NCBI RefSeq assembly: GCF_017353185.1
Contig: NZ_JAFMYV010000005.1
Span: 310,001 to 374,000, forward strand
Direction: 5' to 3'
DNA: 64,000 nt
From: Fibrella rubiginis
Lineage (GTDB): Bacteria; Bacteroidota; Bacteroidia; Cytophagales; Spirosomataceae
A program made the position numbers and the translations under genes. Each line of letters begins with the position of its first letter. Positions within the stretch are counted from its first letter, which is position 1. This document shows, one piece after another, positions 9,320 to 16,355 of the stretch. Under the pieces are notes generated by a model that searched no databases, was not told where the DNA came from, and was given only the letters and a program-made list of their open reading frames with translations.

Positions 9320-9424
9320 AAAAATGTAGAATGAATAATGTACAATGAGTCAGTTGGTTACAAGGTTGCTAGCGTGCTTTTAACAAAATCATCGCTCATT
9401 TTACATTCTTCATTTTACATTTTT
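9320..9424. repeat. imperfect palindrome P4 (AATGTACAATG word class)
   Basis: Arms 9320-9349 and 9395-9424 pair over 30 bp with three mismatches and a 45-nt loop. They consist of degenerate repeats of AATGTANAATG. It follows the sod stop and precedes tRNA-His, and looks like an eroded member of the palindrome set. Confidence 0.75.
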
Positions 9425-9452
9425 CATTAAATTTGCACTCCCAAACAACATG

Positions 9453-9526
9453 GTGCGCGTAGCTCAGTCGGTTAGAGCATCGGTTTGTGGTACCGAGGGT
9501 CGTGGGTTCGAGCCCCATCGTGCACC
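9453..9526 (+). tRNA. tRNA-His (anticodon GTG)
   Basis: The acceptor stem GTGCGCG pairs with CGTGCAC (one G-T). The anticodon stem TCGGT/ACCGA holds the loop TTGTGGT with anticodon GTG. The T arm GTGGGTTCGAGCCCCAT is standard. A G at 9452 precedes the stem and the discriminator is C at 9526, as expected for the extra G-1:C73 pair of tRNA-His. CCA is not fully encoded. Confidence 0.96.
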
Positions 9527-9528
9527 CA

Positions 9529-9559
9529 AAGCCCCCCGCCTGAGCGGGGGGCTTTTTTT
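9529..9559 (+). terminator. rho-independent terminator after tRNA-His
   Basis: A GC-rich stem GCCCCCCGC/GCGGGGGGC with loop CTGA is followed by a run of seven T. It begins a few bases after the tRNA. Confidence 0.93.
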
Positions 9560-9598
9560 ATTTGTTATGCCGCTATAATCCTGCCAATACGCGTCTCT

Positions 9599-10252
9599 AT
9601 GACCACCGAGTCTATATATCGCTATGCTGTGCCTATCCGTGTTGTGCTGGTGTTGGCTTACGTGGCAGGTCTGATTGGTCTTCAACTGCCAGCCGTAGCC
9701 GGGTATTTTAAAGCACTTACGGCTCTTAATCTGCTGGCCACGCTGGCTGTGCTGCTCTATTTCCATACCGACTGGCAACCATCATTCTATTTCTACGTAG
9801 CTCTGGCCGTGCTGACGGGTTTTTTTGTAGAAGTACTGGGTGTGCACACCGGTGCCGTATTTGGTGGGCCATATGCCTATGGAACCGGCCTTGGCCCCAA
9901 AATTTGGGGAGTACCACCCGTGATCGGTGTAAACTGGCTGCTTTTAACCTACTGCTTCGGCTCCCTTGCCGACAGGCTCTCGTTGCCAGTCTACATGAAA
10001 GCCATTCTGGCAGCTACAGGCATGGTGTTGCTCGATTTCCTTATCGAGCCGGTAGCCATCCGGCTCGATTTCTGGACGTGGTTTGGTGGGCCAATTCCGT
10101 TACAAAATTACCTTGGCTGGTGGCTGGTAGCGCTGGTTTTATTAAGCGTGTGGTACGGACTACCCTTCCGAAAGGAAAATCGCGTAGCAGGTCTGATTAT
10201 CAGCCTGCAAGCCTTTTTCTTTGCAGGACATAATCTGCTTTACTATTTATGA
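9599..10252 (+). CDS. carotenoid biosynthesis membrane protein (CruF-like hydratase family)
   Basis: The 217-residue protein has about six to seven membrane helices and the conserved features of the CruF / bisanhydrobacterioruberin hydratase family: FFVEVLGVHTGAVFGGPYAYG, then GVPPVIGVNWLLLTY, LDFLIEPVAIRLDFWTW and FAGHNLLYY. Characterised members add water to a carotenoid 1,2 double bond, giving hydroxylated acyclic ends. The ATG at 9599 is chosen because the longer frame runs into the upstream tRNA and terminator. A MerR/B12-type regulator of the kind often linked to carotenoid genes lies downstream, which supports a pigment role. The exact substrate is inference. Confidence 0.8.
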   Translation: MTTESIYRYAVPIRVVLVLAYVAGLIGLQLPAVAGYFKALTALNLLATLAVLLYFHTDWQPSFYFYVALAVLTGFFVEVLGVHTGAVFGGPYAYGTGLGPKIWGVPPVIGVNWLLLTYCFGSLADRLSLPVYMKAILAATGMVLLDFLIEPVAIRLDFWTWFGGPIPLQNYLGWWLVALVLLSVWYGLPFRKENRVAGLIISLQAFFFAGHNLLYYL

Positions 10253-10454
10253 GTGGCTATAAACAGAACCCTGTTTTTTGAGTTATATCCGTTGGAGCTA
10301 GCCTAATTTTTTAACAACGCAACTAAAAATTTGCAATTCGATTTTGAGGTGCCTAGTTTAGATGTTACTTCTGTCGAAGAAAAGTTAAACGGAACTTAGC
10401 TGAACTACTTAGGTACGTGCAACTCCCACCATATTTGTATAATCAGACTATCCC

Positions 10455-11333
10455 ATGAGTAACTATTCGATTAAAGATTTGGAGCAACTATCGGGTATCA
10501 AAGCCCATACGTTGCGCATCTGGGAGCATCGCTATAATATCATTTCGCCTAAGCGGACAGATACCAATATACGTACCTACGACGACCAGGACCTGAAGCT
10601 GGTACTTAACATCTCACTGCTGAAGGACCACGGTTACAAGATCTCCGAGATATCCAAGATGTCGGTTGAGGCGATGTATCAGGAAGTCATCAAGATTTCT
10701 GACCGTCAGCTGAGCTACCCCGATCAGATTCATGCGCTAACCATCTCGATGATCGACCTCGATGAGGAGCGCTTTGAGAAGATTATCAGCACCAACATTT
10801 TGCAGTTTGGTTTCGAGAGTTCGATGATTCATATCATCTACCCATTCCTGAGCCGTATTGGTACGCTCTGGGTAACGGGTTCCATTGGTCCGGCACAGGA
10901 ACATTTCATCACGAACCTGATTCGGCAGAAGCTGATTGTAGCTATTGATGGGCAGGTAAACAAGCAACGCCCTAATGGCAAAAAATACATGCTCTACCTG
11001 CCCGAGGGCGAGTTGCACGAAATAAGCCTGTTGTTTGCCAATTACATTATTCGTGCCCGTCACAACCGGGTTGTTTATCTGGGTCAAAGCCTCCCGTTCA
11101 ACGAGTTAGTATTTGCCTATAACGTGCATAAGCCCGATTATATCTTCTCGGCTATTACGTCGGTGCCCTCCAACCACGAAACGCAACTCTACGTCGACAA
11201 ATTAGCCAAACAGTTTCCCGAATCTCATTTGTTGCTGACCGGGTATCAGGTAGTTGGTCAGGATATTCAGATGCCCGAAAACGGCACAATTATTAATAAT
11301 ATTGACGATTTAATTCGTATGGCGAGTGTCTGA
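10455..11333 (+). CDS. MerR-family regulator with B12-binding-like domain (CarH/LitR type)
   Basis: This 292-residue protein has an N-terminal MerR winged helix (YSIKDLEQLSGIKAHTLRIWEHRY, residues 4-27), a helical cap (about 85-160, with QEHFITNLIRQKL) and a Rossmann-like C-terminal domain (about 170-285). Light-sensing CarH proteins bind adenosylcobalamin through a Glu-x-His-x-x-Gly motif; here it reads GELHEISLL, keeping Glu and His but with Ser for Gly. W..GxAxEH of the cap is partly kept as GPAQEH. It may therefore bind B12 or be a light-independent derivative. It follows the CruF-like gene, consistent with control of pigment genes, which is inference. Confidence 0.82.
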   Translation: MSNYSIKDLEQLSGIKAHTLRIWEHRYNIISPKRTDTNIRTYDDQDLKLVLNISLLKDHGYKISEISKMSVEAMYQEVIKISDRQLSYPDQIHALTISMIDLDEERFEKIISTNILQFGFESSMIHIIYPFLSRIGTLWVTGSIGPAQEHFITNLIRQKLIVAIDGQVNKQRPNGKKYMLYLPEGELHEISLLFANYIIRARHNRVVYLGQSLPFNELVFAYNVHKPDYIFSAITSVPSNHETQLYVDKLAKQFPESHLLLTGYQVVGQDIQMPENGTIINNIDDLIRMASV

Positions 11334-11336
11334 TAG

Positions 11337-11384
11337 AGCGATTTGCTCCGTTTTCCAACAAAATAAAAAACGGAGCAAATCGCT
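11337..11384 (+). terminator. terminator hairpin after the MerR gene
   Basis: Perfect 18-bp arms (AGCGATTTGCTCCGTTTT and its complement) enclose a 12-nt AT-rich loop just after the MerR stop. The TTTT/AAAA ends allow action in both directions between convergent genes. Confidence 0.8.
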
Positions 11385-11401
11385 CCGTTGGACTTTGAAC
11401 A

Positions 11402-11428
11402 AAAAACCCGGCTTCTGGCCGGGTTTTT
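11402..11428 (-). terminator. terminator after rpsJ
   Basis: The stem AAAACCCGGC with its complement GCCGGGTTTT encloses a short loop. It lies immediately downstream of the rpsJ stop, and read from the minus strand it ends in a T-tract. Confidence 0.85.
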
Positions 11429-11430
11429 CA

Positions 11431-11736
11431 TTATACTTTGATTTCAACATCGACACCACTGGGGAGTTCGAGCTTCATCAGGGCGTCAACCGTTTTGGCG
11501 CTGGTCGAGTAAATATCTACCAGACGCTTGTAGGTGCAAAGCTGGAATTGCTCACGCGCCTTCTTGTTGACGTGCGGTGACCGCAGCACCGTGTAAATCT
11601 CCTTGTCGGTAGGAAGGGGAATTGGACCACTCACTACCGCACCCGTTGACTTCACGGCTTTCACAATTTTTTCAGCCGACTTATCAACCAGCATGTGGTC
11701 AAACGACTTCAGTTTAATGCGAATCTTCTGATTCAT
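11431..11736 (-). CDS. rpsJ: 30S ribosomal protein S10
   Basis: S10 is a 101-residue small-subunit protein (head of the 30S subunit; also NusB partner in antitermination). The sequence [22 protein letters not shown], the [25 protein letters not shown] loop and the ending [11 protein letters not shown] are typical. The ATG at 11736 is chosen over an upstream frame extension because it gives the family's normal N-terminus. It lies downstream of fusA on the same strand, the usual Bacteroidota order. However, rplC and the rest of the S10 operon do not follow; a terminator and a convergent regulator do. Confidence 0.97.
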   Translation of the reverse strand: MNQKIRIKLKSFDHMLVDKSAEKIVKAVKSTGAVVSGPIPLPTDKEIYTVLRSPHVNKKAREQFQLCTYKRLVDIYSTSAKTVDALMKLELPSGVDVEIKV

Positions 11737-11808
11737 AACTAAGCGGCTCGTTTTGTTAAAGTATATCCCCACCGAAAGAGCCATTTACTCCGGCAGGGAA
11801 GTTCTTTA

Positions 11809-11902
11809 GTTCAACGTCTAAAGTTTAAGGTTTAACGTTGCTTCGCACATTACTTGGGTTGAGCGCGAAGCAACGTTAAACCTTAAGCTTTAGACGTTGA
11901 AC
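11809..11902. repeat. long palindrome P5 between fusA and rpsJ
   Basis: Arms 11809-11846 and 11865-11902 pair over 38 bp with one mismatch. The outer words GTTCAACGTCTAAAG and the inner core GTTGCTTCGC tie it to P2 and P10. It starts 6 nt after the fusA stop and ends about 72 nt before the rpsJ start. Confidence 0.93.
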
Positions 11903-11908
11903 TTGATT

Positions 11909-14017
11909 TTACACCCCTTTCTCTTTCTTCACTACGCCGTCGGCAATGTTCTGCGGAACGACTTCATAGTGAGAGAACGTCAGGTTGGCCGTAGCACGAC
12001 CTGATGACATGGTGCGAAGCTCGGTGATATAGCCAAACAATTCCGACAGAGGAACGTCGGCTTTCAGCACCTGCGAACCAGCACGTGAGTCCATGCCTTT
12101 CATGATACCCCGACGGCGGTTCAAATCGCCCGTGATTGGACCGGTGTATTCTTCCGGCGTCAATACTTCAACGGACATGATCGGCTCCAGCAGTTTAGGA
12201 CCAGCCTGACGACCTGCTTCGCGGAAGCCCAGACGAGCGGCTAATTCAAACGAGAGTGAATCGGAGTCGACATCGTGGAATGAACCGTGGAACAAACGCA
12301 CCTTCATCGAATCAATAGGATAACCAGCAAGAGGACCCATCGACATAGCTTCGCGGAAGCCTTTTTCGATTGCGGGAATAAACTCGCGGGGAATCACACC
12401 ACCTACGATAGCATTATCAAACTGAAGACCAGCCTTCACCGTACCGTCTTCTTCGGCATCACGGGGCATAAGTTCAAACACGATGTCGGCGAATTTACCG
12501 CGACCACCCGTCTGCTTCTTGTATACCTCGCGGTGTTCAACCTTCTTGGTCAACGTTTCTTTGTAGGCAACCTGGGGGGCACCCTGGTTCACTTCTACTT
12601 TGAATTCGCGCCGCATCCGGTCGATGATAATCTCCAGGTGAAGCTCACCCATACCCCGGATGATGGTTTGGCCTGTTTCGGTGTTCGACTCTACTTTGAG
12701 GGTAGGGTCTTCTTCCAGCAGTTTACCAATGGCCTTCGAGAAGTTATCCTGGTCAGCCGTTTTCTTGGGCTCAATCGCGTAGCCGATAACGGGTTCCGGG
12801 AACACCATCGATTCAAGAACGATTGGGTTCTTCTCATCTGACAGGGTATCACCGGTTTTGATGTCTTTGAAACCAACTACGGCACCAATGTCACCCGCTT
12901 CGAGGCGGTCGATCTGGTTTTGCTTGTTGGCGTGCATCTGGAAAATCCGCGAGATCCGCTCCTTGCTGCCCGACCGGTTATTCAACACGTATGAACCTGA
13001 CTCCAGCACACCCGAGTATGAACGGATGAAGCACAGACGGCCTACGTAGGGGTCGGTAGCAATTTTGAACGCCAGTGCCGAGAACGGTTCTGCCGTAGAG
13101 GGCTTACGCGCAATCTCAGCGCCCGTGTCGGGGTTGGTACCTTTGATGCTCTCCTTGTCGAGCGGCGATGGCAACAGGGCCATCACATAATCGAGCATGG
13201 TTTGAACGCCTTTGTTCTTGAATGACGAACCGCAAAGCATCGGCACGATTTTCATGGCGATAGTTGCTTTGCGAAGCGCCGCCAGAATTTCGTCTTCCGA
13301 GATGGACGTAGGATCGTCAAAGTACTTTTCCATGAGCTGGTCGTCGAATTCGGCAACGGCTTCAAGGAGTTTTTCACGCCATTCGGTAGCCTCGTCCAGC
13401 ATGTCGGCCGGAATGGGTACTTCTTTAAAGGTCATGCCTTTGTCGTCTTCGTTCCACTCAACACCGCGGAAGTTAACGAGGTCAACTACACCTTTGAAGT
13501 TTTCTTCTTCACCAATGGGCAGTTGAAGAGGCACGGCATAGCTACCCAGCATCTCCTTCACCTGCTTGCAAACTTCCAGGAAGTTGGCACCCGAGCGGTC
13601 CATTTTGTTGACGAAGCCAAGGCGGGCCACGTTGTAGTTGTTAGCCAGACGCCAGTTGGTTTCCGACTGTGGTTCAACGCCATCAACAGCACTAAACAGG
13701 AACACCAGCCCATCGAGTACACGCAGTGACCGGTTCACTTCAACGGTGAAGTCGACGTGGCCGGGTGTGTCGATGATGTTGATGTGATATTTCTGGTCGC
13801 GGTAGGTCCAGTCAACGGTAGTAGCAGCCGAGGTGATCGTGATACCACGCTCCTGCTCCTGCTCCATCCAGTCCATTGTGGCAGCACCATCGTGCACCTC
13901 ACCGATCTTGTGACTTACCCCGGCGTAATAGAGAATACGTTCGGTAGTGGTCGTTTTGCCTGCGTCGATGTGGGCAGCGATACCGATGTTTCTCGTCAAT
14001 AATAAATCGCGAGCCAT
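11909..14017 (-). CDS. fusA: translation elongation factor G
   Basis: EF-G is the GTPase that drives ribosomal translocation. The 702-residue protein shows G1 [14 protein letters not shown], switch [12 protein letters not shown]4 NKMD, and the domain IV/V sequences [15 protein letters not shown] and [12 protein letters not shown]. The ATG at 14017 ([18 protein letters not shown]) is chosen over a longer frame because the extra 26 residues fall in a leader hairpin and are not EF-G-like. rpsL and rpsG, which normally precede fusA in the str operon, are absent; the gene has its own promoter and leader and is followed by rpsJ across palindrome P5. Confidence 0.97.
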   Translation of the reverse strand: MARDLLLTRNIGIAAHIDAGKTTTTERILYYAGVSHKIGEVHDGAATMDWMEQEQERGITITSAATTVDWTYRDQKYHINIIDTPGHVDFTVEVNRSLRVLDGLVFLFSAVDGVEPQSETNWRLANNYNVARLGFVNKMDRSGANFLEVCKQVKEMLGSYAVPLQLPIGEEENFKGVVDLVNFRGVEWNEDDKGMTFKEVPIPADMLDEATEWREKLLEAVAEFDDQLMEKYFDDPTSISEDEILAALRKATIAMKIVPMLCGSSFKNKGVQTMLDYVMALLPSPLDKESIKGTNPDTGAEIARKPSTAEPFSALAFKIATDPYVGRLCFIRSYSGVLESGSYVLNNRSGSKERISRIFQMHANKQNQIDRLEAGDIGAVVGFKDIKTGDTLSDEKNPIVLESMVFPEPVIGYAIEPKKTADQDNFSKAIGKLLEEDPTLKVESNTETGQTIIRGMGELHLEIIIDRMRREFKVEVNQGAPQVAYKETLTKKVEHREVYKKQTGGRGKFADIVFELMPRDAEEDGTVKAGLQFDNAIVGGVIPREFIPAIEKGFREAMSMGPLAGYPIDSMKVRLFHGSFHDVDSDSLSFELAARLGFREAGRQAGPKLLEPIMSVEVLTPEEYTGPITGDLNRRRGIMKGMDSRAGSQVLKADVPLSELFGYITELRTMSSGRATANLTFSHYEVVPQNIADGVVKKEKGV

Positions 14018-14058
14018 TAGCTTGTTATACAGAAAGTTATGTGATTTCTGGGACAGTG

Positions 14059-14092
14059 AAAAGAACCCACCCGCCAATGCCGGTGGTCTTTT
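14059..14092 (-). promoter_or_regulatory. hairpin in the fusA leader
   Basis: Read on the minus strand, AAAAGACCACC pairs with GGTGG and TTCTTTT across a two-base bulge, inside the predicted 5' leader (about 84 nt) of fusA. It could be a regulatory leader structure or a small repeat; no known ribosomal-protein-binding leader is recognised. Confidence 0.4.
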
Positions 14093-14106
14093 CATGAATC
14101 AGGTCG

Positions 14107-14137
14107 CAAAATTACTGACTTTCAGTGGCAAAGTCAA
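14107..14137 (-). promoter_or_regulatory. promoter of fusA-rpsJ
   Basis: On the minus strand TTG (14137-14135) is followed after 20 bp by TAATTTTG (14114-14107), an exact match to the phylum's -33 TTG / -7 TAnnTTTG arrangement. It explains how fusA is expressed without the usual upstream str genes. Confidence 0.7.
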
Positions 14138-14140
14138 GGG

Positions 14141-14338
14141 AAGAAAGAGATAAGAAGGGGAGAGATAGGAGGGGAGAAGCGAGAGACAAGAAGCAAGAGA
14201 CAAGAAATAAGAGACAAGAAGTGAGAAATAAGAGACAAGAAGGTTAATGCCCAATATGCTGGCGCACTGGTCATCATGTTTCTTATCTCCTATTTCTCAC
14301 TTCTTGTCTCTTATTTCTTATCTCTCCCCCCTCTTATT
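14141..14338. repeat. asymmetric palindrome P6 (GAGACAAGAAATAAG word class)
   Basis: The left half (about 14141-14252) is purine-rich with at least four tandem copies of AGAGACAAGAA. The right half (14278-14338) is the pyrimidine-rich complement with fewer copies, separated by a 25-nt unique loop. It fills the gap between the AraC-type gene (whose TTA stop at 14334-14336 it covers) and the fusA promoter. No other feature is seen in this 316-bp gap except the fusA promoter and leader. Confidence 0.85.
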
Positions 14339-15233
14339 GGCTCAGCTCTGCCATGGCTGTGAGCAGGGGAGCCTGCTTGTCGCGGTAGGTGGCCTGATAG
14401 CGCAGGGGCGTGGTGCCGGTTTGCTGCTTGAATTGCCGGTGGAAGTGCGAAATATTGTTGAAGCCACATTCCAGCCCTACTTGTCCTACGCTTAAATCGG
14501 CATGCGTGAGCAGTTTACGGGCGTGGCTGATGCGTAGCTCGTTGAGGTATTCAACAAATGATTTGTTGGTGCGTTTGCGAAAATATCGGCAAAACGCCGC
14601 CGGGGCCATACCCGCCACGGAAGCAATCTGTTCGATGCGGATTTCCTCGCGGAAATGCTTTAAGACAAATTCCAGCACCCGTTTCATGCGTTCGGTTTCA
14701 GCTTCGGAGGCCGTAAGCTGGTAACTATCGGAAGCCAGCAGCATGGCCTCACGGTCGGTGGTTAGCTCGTTGAGGATGCTGAGCAGTTCGAGCACCTGAT
14801 TCATGCCTTCCTGTTTGGGCAGTTGCGTCAGCCTGTTGGCGATGCGGGCTACCATTTTGGCGCTAAAGCACAGGCCGTAACGGGAGCGGTGCAACAGGTG
14901 CCGCACCGGTTCTGATTCTGGAAAGGACCCCAGCATGTTTTCGTCGAGCGAGGCGGGGAACTGCACCACAATGGCCTCGGCGGGCGGTTCGTTGAGGCGG
15001 TCGTCGTCGTTGCGCCAGAAATGGGGGAGGTTAGGGCCAATCAAGACCAAATCACCAGCGTCGAAGTTGGTGACGTGGTCTCCCACGAAGCGCTTACCGT
15101 TGCTCTGCATGATATAGGTAAGCTCGTATTCGGGGTGGTAATGCCAGAGGGCACCAAAGGCGTTGAGGCGAATATGTTTTACCAGCATCGAATGCTGTTC
15201 GTCAATGGTAACTTTCTCGTAGAGGGCTTTCAA
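14334..15233 (-). CDS. AraC-family transcriptional regulator with N-terminal cupin domain
   Basis: The 299-residue protein has an N-terminal cupin-like sensor (HYHPEYELTYIMQSNGKRFVGDH, AGDLVLIGPNLPHFW; residues about 30-85) and a C-terminal pair of HTH motifs (IEQIASVAGMAPAAFCRYFRKRTNKSF and VGQVGLECGFNNISHFHRQFKQQTGTTPLRYQ). Such proteins usually sense a sugar or small molecule and activate a neighbouring operon. It is divergent from the PhyH-type dioxygenase gene at 15410 across a 176-bp shared promoter region, which makes that gene the likely target. The inducer is unknown. Confidence 0.88.
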   Translation of the reverse strand: MKALYEKVTIDEQHSMLVKHIRLNAFGALWHYHPEYELTYIMQSNGKRFVGDHVTNFDAGDLVLIGPNLPHFWRNDDDRLNEPPAEAIVVQFPASLDENMLGSFPESEPVRHLLHRSRYGLCFSAKMVARIANRLTQLPKQEGMNQVLELLSILNELTTDREAMLLASDSYQLTASEAETERMKRVLEFVLKHFREEIRIEQIASVAGMAPAAFCRYFRKRTNKSFVEYLNELRISHARKLLTHADLSVGQVGLECGFNNISHFHRQFKQQTGTTPLRYQATYRDKQAPLLTAMAELSQ

Positions 15234-15338
15234 CGTAGTAGCTCATTTTAACTAGTATGGGCGCATTCGACCAGAAATTTAGTCAAAAATTCATACAAAA
15301 CAGATAAAAATAGCAGTACGTCGCCATTTTGTCCTATC

Positions 15339-15346
15339 TACATTTG
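15339..15346 (+). promoter_or_regulatory. -7 promoter box of the PhyH gene
   Basis: TACATTTG matches TAnnTTTG exactly, 64 nt before the ATG at 15410, in the region shared with the AraC-type gene. No good -33 TTG is found at the usual spacing, which would fit activator dependence. Confidence 0.4.
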
Positions 15347-15409
15347 TCATGACTCAGCGACTATCCGATTCGCCGATAGGTCTGTTAACACCTGAACCCC
15401 CTTACCTCT

Positions 15410-16243
15410 ATGGATGTCATGCAAGCCCCGACAGACTTTAGTCTCGAACTCGATAGTCCTTATTCACTCAGTAAGGATGCTGTTGCCTTCTACCGCGAGA
15501 ACGGTTATGTGAAATTGAAAAACGTGCTCAGTCCAGCCGTGATCCATCACTACGGGCCAATCATTTCCGACCTGGTCATTCAACTGAACACGCTAACCAA
15601 ACCCATGCACGAACGCACCACCTATGAACGGGCGTTTTTGCAAATCATGAACCTCTGGACGCGCAACGAAACCGCCCGCGAGTTTGTGTTTTCGAAGCGG
15701 CTGGCCCAAATCGCGGCCCAGTTGATGGGGGTTGAGGGTGTGCGCCTCTACCATGACCAGGCATTGTACAAGGAGCCGTCGGGGGGCATAACGCCCTGGC
15801 ATGCCGACCAGTTTTACTGGCCTCTGGCCACGCCCAACACCGTTACGGTCTGGATTCCATTGCAGGAGACGCCCATGCACATGGGGCCGCTTGCCTTCGC
15901 CGAAAAAAGCCAGCATGTAGCCATTGGCCGTGACATCGAGATTAGTGATGCGAGTGAAAAAATTCTCTCAGACGAGTTACAGCGGCTAAATTTTAACGTC
16001 AACGATACCCCCTTTGACTTAGGCGAAGTAAGCTTCCACGCAGGCTGGACGTTCCACCGGGCGGGGCCAAACACGTCTGACTCGCCCCGGCGGGTAATGA
16101 CCATGATTTACATGGACAAGGATCAGACCATTATGGAGCCGCGTAACAGCTACCAGCGCAACGACTGGGCCACCTGGCTGACCAACTGGCCCGTAGGCAG
16201 TAAACCTGAAGGCCCGCTGAACCCGGTTATCTGGGAGAAATAG
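15410..16243 (+). CDS. phytanoyl-CoA dioxygenase (PhyH) family Fe(II)/2-oxoglutarate oxygenase
   Basis: The 277-residue protein is a PhyH-family oxygenase; members hydroxylate diverse small molecules using Fe(II), 2-oxoglutarate and O2. The iron-binding His-x-Asp is in TPWHADQFYW, and the distal His is in FHAGWTFHRAGPNTS, followed by an Arg (SPRRVMT) suited to the 2-oxoglutarate carboxylate. N-terminal FYRENGYVKLKNVLS is typical. The start at 15410 or an in-frame ATG at 15419 are both possible. It is divergent from the AraC regulator, which probably controls it. The substrate cannot be deduced. Confidence 0.86.
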   Translation: MDVMQAPTDFSLELDSPYSLSKDAVAFYRENGYVKLKNVLSPAVIHHYGPIISDLVIQLNTLTKPMHERTTYERAFLQIMNLWTRNETAREFVFSKRLAQIAAQLMGVEGVRLYHDQALYKEPSGGITPWHADQFYWPLATPNTVTVWIPLQETPMHMGPLAFAEKSQHVAIGRDIEISDASEKILSDELQRLNFNVNDTPFDLGEVSFHAGWTFHRAGPNTSDSPRRVMTMIYMDKDQTIMEPRNSYQRNDWATWLTNWPVGSKPEGPLNPVIWEK

Positions 16244-16309
16244 GCTGTAGGAAAAAATAGGCTGGTAGCATGCGCCCGGCTAGTTTCCAGACTTACGCTT
16301 GGGTTCGAC

Positions 16310-16317
16310 TATTTTTG
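16310..16317 (+). promoter_or_regulatory. -7 promoter box upstream of the DsbD gene
   Basis: TATTTTTG matches TAnnTTTG exactly, about 39 nt before the ATG at 16356. The -33 element is not convincing. Confidence 0.4.
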
Positions 16318-16355
16318 TGGAAATGCTGTTGTTCCCCTAGCGAACATTGTGCTCC

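Noticed and set aside
14018..14095. N-terminal extension of EF-G by 26 residues
   Set aside because: The extra residues fall in the leader hairpin and do not resemble EF-G; ATG 14017 gives the usual start.
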